A DNA stretch of 64,000 nt, taken from Actinokineospora inagensis DSM 44258 (GTDB lineage: Bacteria > Actinomycetota > Actinomycetes > Mycobacteriales > Pseudonocardiaceae). The notes beneath the pieces were generated by a model. That model had not been told where the DNA came from, ran no database searches, and saw only the letters and a program-made list of their open reading frames with translations. Made by a program: the position numbers and the translations under genes. Positions within the stretch are counted from its first letter, which is position 1; every line of letters begins with the position of its first letter. The stretch covers positions 101,798 through 165,797 of the forward strand of contig NZ_AXWW01000017.1 in NCBI RefSeq assembly GCF_000482865.1. Direction: 5' to 3'. Below are positions 60,821-64,000 of this stretch, piece after piece.

Positions 60821-61822
60821 TCAACCGGGGTGGGCTAGGCGTGGTAGGTCGTCCGGATCCGCGCTCGCGCCGTCGATGTAACCCGCGAAGTCGTGCCACG
60901 CCTTGGCGCAGCCGCGGGCCATCTCGGCGACCAACTCCCGGCAGTGCGGCGGGATGTTGCCACCGAGCTCCGCCCAGCGCGCCGGGTCGATGGCCTGGGA
61001 ACTGAGCAGGCGCAGCAGAACGCGCCCGGACTCGGACAGCCGCAGCGACGGGTCACCGCGCAGCCGGTCGAGCAGCGCGACGTGGTCCGCGCTCCCCGGT
61101 GGCACGCCGTCCGCCCGCTGCCGGGCGGCGCGCTCCGGTACCGGGTTCTCGCCGCGACACAACCGATCCCGGACATCGCGGACGGTGGACGGCGAGATCC
61201 CGGCCGCCCTGGCCACCTCCCGCAACGACGCGTTCGGGTTGTCGGTCAACAACTCGCCCGCGATCTGCCGCGCTTCGGCGGTGTCGATCCGGTAGACCTT
61301 GCCGTCCCGACCGACCCGGGTGTTCAGGTGCGGATCTTCCCCACCTGGACGCTGCCGGATCGCGCCGACGGTCTTGGCCGACAGACCGGCAACCAGTGCG
61401 ATCGCCCGGTTGGACCACGTCGGGTGGGACCGCAGGATCCGCGCTGCCGCGGCGGTCCGCTCCTCCAGCGTCAACGGCAACCCGTGCGCGATGTTGGCCT
61501 GCACGGCCAGGACGAACGCGTCCTCACTGCTCCCGTCGAAGAACCGCACGTCTATGGTGCGCCTGCCGCGCAACGCCGCGGCGAGCAACCGGTGGGTCCC
61601 GTCGATGATCCGCATCGTCGACCGGTGCACCAACACCGGCGGCAGCGGCACCTCCAACTCCGCGAGCGCCCGCGCGTACCCGATGTTCTCCCGGGACAGC
61701 CGCGGCGAGTCCGGCGGCAGCAACGACTCGATGGGCACGGAAGCACAGAGCTCGGTCGTTTCCTCCGCGCCGGGAAAGGCTCCTGCACACGGTTCCGTCG
61801 GGCTGATCTCATCACTTCGCAT
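60821..61822 (-). CDS. StrR-type (ParB-domain) pathway-specific regulator
   Basis: 333 residues. The N-terminal ParB-like domain (about 25-125) reads LLPPDSPRLSRENIGYAR, VPLPPVLVHRSTMRIIDGTH and VRFFDGSSEDAFVLAVQANI, nearly the StrR/NovG/Bbr consensus. A helix-turn-helix follows (SNRAIALVAGLSAKTVGAIRQ, about 137-157), and a second possible one (ASLREVARAAGISPSTVRD). StrR-type proteins activate antibiotic clusters by binding palindromes with CAGTCGAAC-like arms. Start ATG 61822 has AGGAG nine bases upstream. It reads in the same direction as the cluster and probably controls it. Confidence 0.92.
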   Translation of the reverse strand: MRSDEISPTEPCAGAFPGAEETTELCASVPIESLLPPDSPRLSRENIGYARALAELEVPLPPVLVHRSTMRIIDGTHRLLAAALRGRRTIDVRFFDGSSEDAFVLAVQANIAHGLPLTLEERTAAAARILRSHPTWSNRAIALVAGLSAKTVGAIRQRPGGEDPHLNTRVGRDGKVYRIDTAEARQIAGELLTDNPNASLREVARAAGISPSTVRDVRDRLCRGENPVPERAARQRADGVPPGSADHVALLDRLRGDPSLRLSESGRVLLRLLSSQAIDPARWAELGGNIPPHCRELVAEMARGCAKAWHDFAGYIDGASADPDDLPRLAHPG

Positions 61823-62681
61823 CGACCGTTGCTCCTGTAGAGCCGATTTGACAAGTGTTGACCTGATACGGGTGAGCGGAGAATTCGACCGAGGACTTCT
61901 TTTTCCCAGTTTTGACCGCGCGGAACGCCTCGAACGCGAACAGCGGAAGACCGGGCCACCCCAACGCTCGGACCGGGCACGCGCGATGCGCGGTGCCCGC
62001 CGGGTAAGCGCAGGTCAGACGGCCACAACCGGACTAAATGATCGCAAATAGCACAGAACTACACTTGACCTGCCGTTGTGCGAGACCGCGCTCTATATCG
62101 CGCCCTGGTCATTGTCCCCCCTAGGCCAGACGATCGGTTCGACCGACTCCTCCCACCCGCACGGCGAACTACCCACCGTAAACTCGACCATAGTGGCCGA
62201 GCGGGCGTTCCGCAACCCACCTTTCAGTCTTTCGATCGCCATACATCCACTAATCCCGGTAGCGGTCAGTAACACCCGCCAACAAGTGCCGAGAGTCCTT
62301 TACGGTAAGGCGCGCACACCGCCCACAAGTTCACCGCGGTCTACAACCGTTGTCGCACAACGGTTCACGGCCACCACACCCCTGCAGGCCGCAGCCAGGG
62401 ATCCACCCCGCGGCCACACCCCACACCCGCCCGCCCCGCCGCATGACGCCGGACACAGCACGACGATCAGTGGTGCGCGCTCCCAAGCGATGAGTGCATC
62501 ACGCAGGCTGGAATTTGCACGATGAATGGAGTCCAGGAGCGCATTCTTGGCGGTATTTGTGCAAGGTTGTCCGCTCAGCCGTGAACAACCCGCCAAGGTG
62601 ATTGAGCAGGTCCCGCCGCCATGAAGCGCGCGCGAATTTCGGACGTGGTGGACGATGGGGGCACGAGGGAAGGGGGCCGGT
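61823..62681. other. Lower-GC intergenic region upstream of the regulator, no gene seen
   Basis: This 859-base stretch has more A/T than the rest of the window near 61850-62300, as expected for promoters. It probably contains the regulator's promoter. No reading frame has a ribosome site plus a protein-like translation. No clear repeats were found. Confidence 0.5.
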
Positions 62682-63494
62682 GTGGACAAGCCGGAGCAGG
62701 GGGCTGGGCTGGTCGAGCGTGGGGTGACCGTTGACGGCGGGGTGGTCACCCGACCTGCGGGGCGGTGGACGGCGTCGGTGCACCACCTGTTGAGGTCGCT
62801 GCGGGCGGACGGGCTTGACCTGGTGCCTGAGCCCGTCGAGGTGAGCGGGGAACACGAGCGGTTGCGGGCGATTGCCGGGCGGGATCAGGGGTGGCCGTTT
62901 CTGGCGGACATCCAGTCGGCGAAGGGGGCGTTTGAGTGTGGGGTTCTGGTCAGGCGGTTGACTGCGGCGTTGGGGCGGTACGAGTGTCCGCCGGGGGCGG
63001 TGTGGCAGAGCGCCGAAGGCAGGCCGGGGGTGGGGATGCGGGTGCAGCACGGTGATTTGGGGCCGTGGAATCTGCTGTGGTCGCCGAATGGGCCCCAGGT
63101 GTGCGGGGTGATCGACTGGGACATGGCCGAGCCGGGCTATCCGACTTATGACATCGGGTTCCTGGCGTGGTTCGTCATTCCGGTGATGGATGACGAACGA
63201 GCGCGGGCACGGGGGTTTTCGGCGCCGCCGCGGCGCGGGGAGCGGTTGCGGGAGTTCGCTCGGGGGGTGGGGTGGGCGCCGGGGGACGTGCTGGCCGAGG
63301 TGGATCGAGCGCAGCGGGAGTTCGTCCGGCGGGTGATAAACCGGGCGGGTGACGTCGGGTCGGTGTGGCATCGGTTGTACGCCATGGGTTTCGCCGAGAG
63401 CGCCACAGTGGACAACGCGCGGCTGGCCGGGGCGGCCGTCAAGTTGGGTGGACATGATGTCGATGAGTTGTTACGCGCGTTCGAGGGCATGTGA
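62682..63494 (+). CDS. Aminoglycoside phosphotransferase (APH) fold kinase
   Basis: 270 residues from GTG 62682 (AAGGGGG just upstream); an ATG at 62655 is an alternative. The catalytic loop is VQHGDLGPWNLLW (Asp and Asn of H-x-D-x-x-x-x-N) and the magnesium site is GVIDWDMAEPGYPTYDIGFL. The N-terminal lobe is short (LLRSLRADGLDLVP), and the ATP-lysine region is not obvious. Such enzymes phosphorylate aminoglycosides, other small molecules or homoserine-like substrates. A resistance role linked to the cluster is possible, but nothing shows it. Confidence 0.83.
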   Translation: MDKPEQGAGLVERGVTVDGGVVTRPAGRWTASVHHLLRSLRADGLDLVPEPVEVSGEHERLRAIAGRDQGWPFLADIQSAKGAFECGVLVRRLTAALGRYECPPGAVWQSAEGRPGVGMRVQHGDLGPWNLLWSPNGPQVCGVIDWDMAEPGYPTYDIGFLAWFVIPVMDDERARARGFSAPPRRGERLREFARGVGWAPGDVLAEVDRAQREFVRRVINRAGDVGSVWHRLYAMGFAESATVDNARLAGAAVKLGGHDVDELLRAFEGM

Positions 63495-63741
63495 GCTGCA
63501 GGTTCCCTCGGCGCGCACGCCCAGCAGGGCGTCTTGCTGGGCCACACACACACGGACGCGCGCAGTCCCTCAACAGGAAGATAAGCAACGAACGGCACCC
63601 CTCGAACCCCCGTCGAAACCCCTCCCCATCGACAAAGGCCGCCAACCCACCCCACGCGCCTCAGAACACACACCCCCCCCCGCCCATCAACGAAGCCCAC
63701 CAACCGGCACCGCGCGCCTCGAGACCCGCCGACACCAACCG

Positions 63742-63887
63742 CCCGTTGTGGTGAAGTTGTTTTGTTTGGGGGAAGCGGTGGCCTAAGCCGGCCGGCGGGT
63801 AAGGCCACGCTTTCCAGTGGCCCCGCCTTTTAGCCTTACCCAGGCCACCGCTAGGGGCCCCAAACAAAACAACTTCACCACAACGGG
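63742..63887. repeat. 146-bp nested palindrome
   Basis: Outer arms of 30 bases (63742-63771 and 63858-63887) are perfectly complementary. Inside them lie further inverted pairs at 63775-63784/63842-63851, 63797-63805/63833-63841 and 63803-63808/63817-63822, so the whole piece can fold into one long hairpin. The outer arms are notably AT-rich. It lies 247 bases after the APH gene. It could be a foldback element or MITE, or a large terminator. The sequence beyond it shows no gene. Confidence 0.9.
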
Positions 63888-64000
63888 CACCACCGCTTTC
63901 ATCTGGCGCCCGAGGCCGGCGTCGCCGAAGGCGACCAGGCCGACCCCCGAGGCGCAGCCGAGGCCCAGAGCCCAGACCCCGCCGCAGCAGGGCCGGACCC
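63888..64000. other. Window end, no gene assigned
   Basis: A short GC-rich stretch with Gly/Pro/Arg-like repeats in every frame. A gene running off the window cannot be excluded. Confidence 0.4.

Larger units (their letters stand above)
39701..61822 (-). other. Biosynthetic gene cluster (NRPS with amidinotransferase and guanidine-type N-hydroxylase)
   Basis: All 17 genes from the StrR-type regulator down to the MOSC gene lie on the minus strand. Nine neighbouring pairs overlap by four bases, and one more pair overlaps by a single base. Core parts: three adenylation domains, one condensation domain, two built-in T domains, one free carrier, MbtH, a type II thioesterase, an exporter and a regulator. 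The tailoring set (amidinotransferase, YqcI/YcgG heme protein, SDR, flavin oxidase, acyl-CoA dehydrogenase, GNAT-ferredoxin, MOSC, ATP-grasp) is the distinctive feature. Cluster borders are an estimate. Confidence 0.85.

Noticed and set aside
62076..62525. Plus-strand frame upstream of the APH gene
   Set aside because: Low-complexity Pro/Thr/Ala end, no ribosome site; its AT-rich start looks like a promoter region.

Overview
The window is a 64 kb piece of a high-GC actinobacterial chromosome. Four things point to the order Pseudonocardiales (an Actinokineospora, Saccharothrix or Actinosynnema type genus): an ANTAR regulator of the PdtaR type beside a tRNA-Leu(CAA) gene, a CpnT-like WXG100 giant protein, a DUF4436 protein, and a StrR-type antibiotic regulator. 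The genus is an inference.

Region 1 (1-26.4 kb) is mostly housekeeping and accessory. It holds a branched-chain amino acid ABC transporter (LivM partial, LivH, binding protein), two large secreted proteins (one a serine protease), PdtaR and tRNA-Leu, a tandem pair of small secreted paralogues, a DUF4436 membrane protein, a two-gene unit resembling type VII secretion cargo, and an intact-looking IS5-family insertion sequence with a TTA target duplication. These are followed by an N5-(carboxyethyl)ornithine synthase-like gene overlapped by a 54-residue RGCVC-type gene, and a stress/metabolism block: phosphoketolase, Mg2+ P-type ATPase and universal stress protein, slipin, DUF5994, DUF72.

Region 2 (26.4-39.7 kb) concerns the cell surface and the secreted proteome. 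One 2,886-residue gene on the minus strand encodes a WXG100-like protein. It carries a glutamine-deamidase-type papain-fold toxin domain with a complete Cys-His-Asp set, and about 1,900 residues later a second copy whose Cys is replaced by Pro. Three secreted proteins follow on the plus strand: a YVTN beta-propeller with an IPT/TIG domain, a TolB-like propeller with RTX calcium repeats, and a small unknown.

Region 3 (39.7-61.8 kb) is a natural-product gene cluster, all on the minus strand and tied together by many 4-base ATGA or GTGA overlaps. In order of transcription it holds a StrR/ParB-type regulator, a 43-residue ORF coupled to an MFS exporter, an ATP-grasp ligase, a DUF885 protein, a type II thioesterase and a double-domain acyl-CoA dehydrogenase. 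These are followed by an A-T didomain NRPS, a flavin oxidase, a free carrier protein, a C-A-T-esterase NRPS, MbtH, a stand-alone A domain, a YqcI/YcgG heme N-hydroxylase, an SDR, an arginine:glycine-type amidinotransferase, a GNAT-ferredoxin fusion and a MOSC protein. The working hypothesis is a small peptide carrying a guanidino group that is N-hydroxylated. The MOSC and ferredoxin modules may form a split YcbX/mARC-like N-oxide reductase serving tailoring or self-protection. I do not recognise the cluster as a known one.

Region 4 (61.8-64 kb) has a lower-GC intergenic stretch, an aminoglycoside-phosphotransferase-fold gene, and a 146-bp nested palindrome with perfect 30-bp outer arms.
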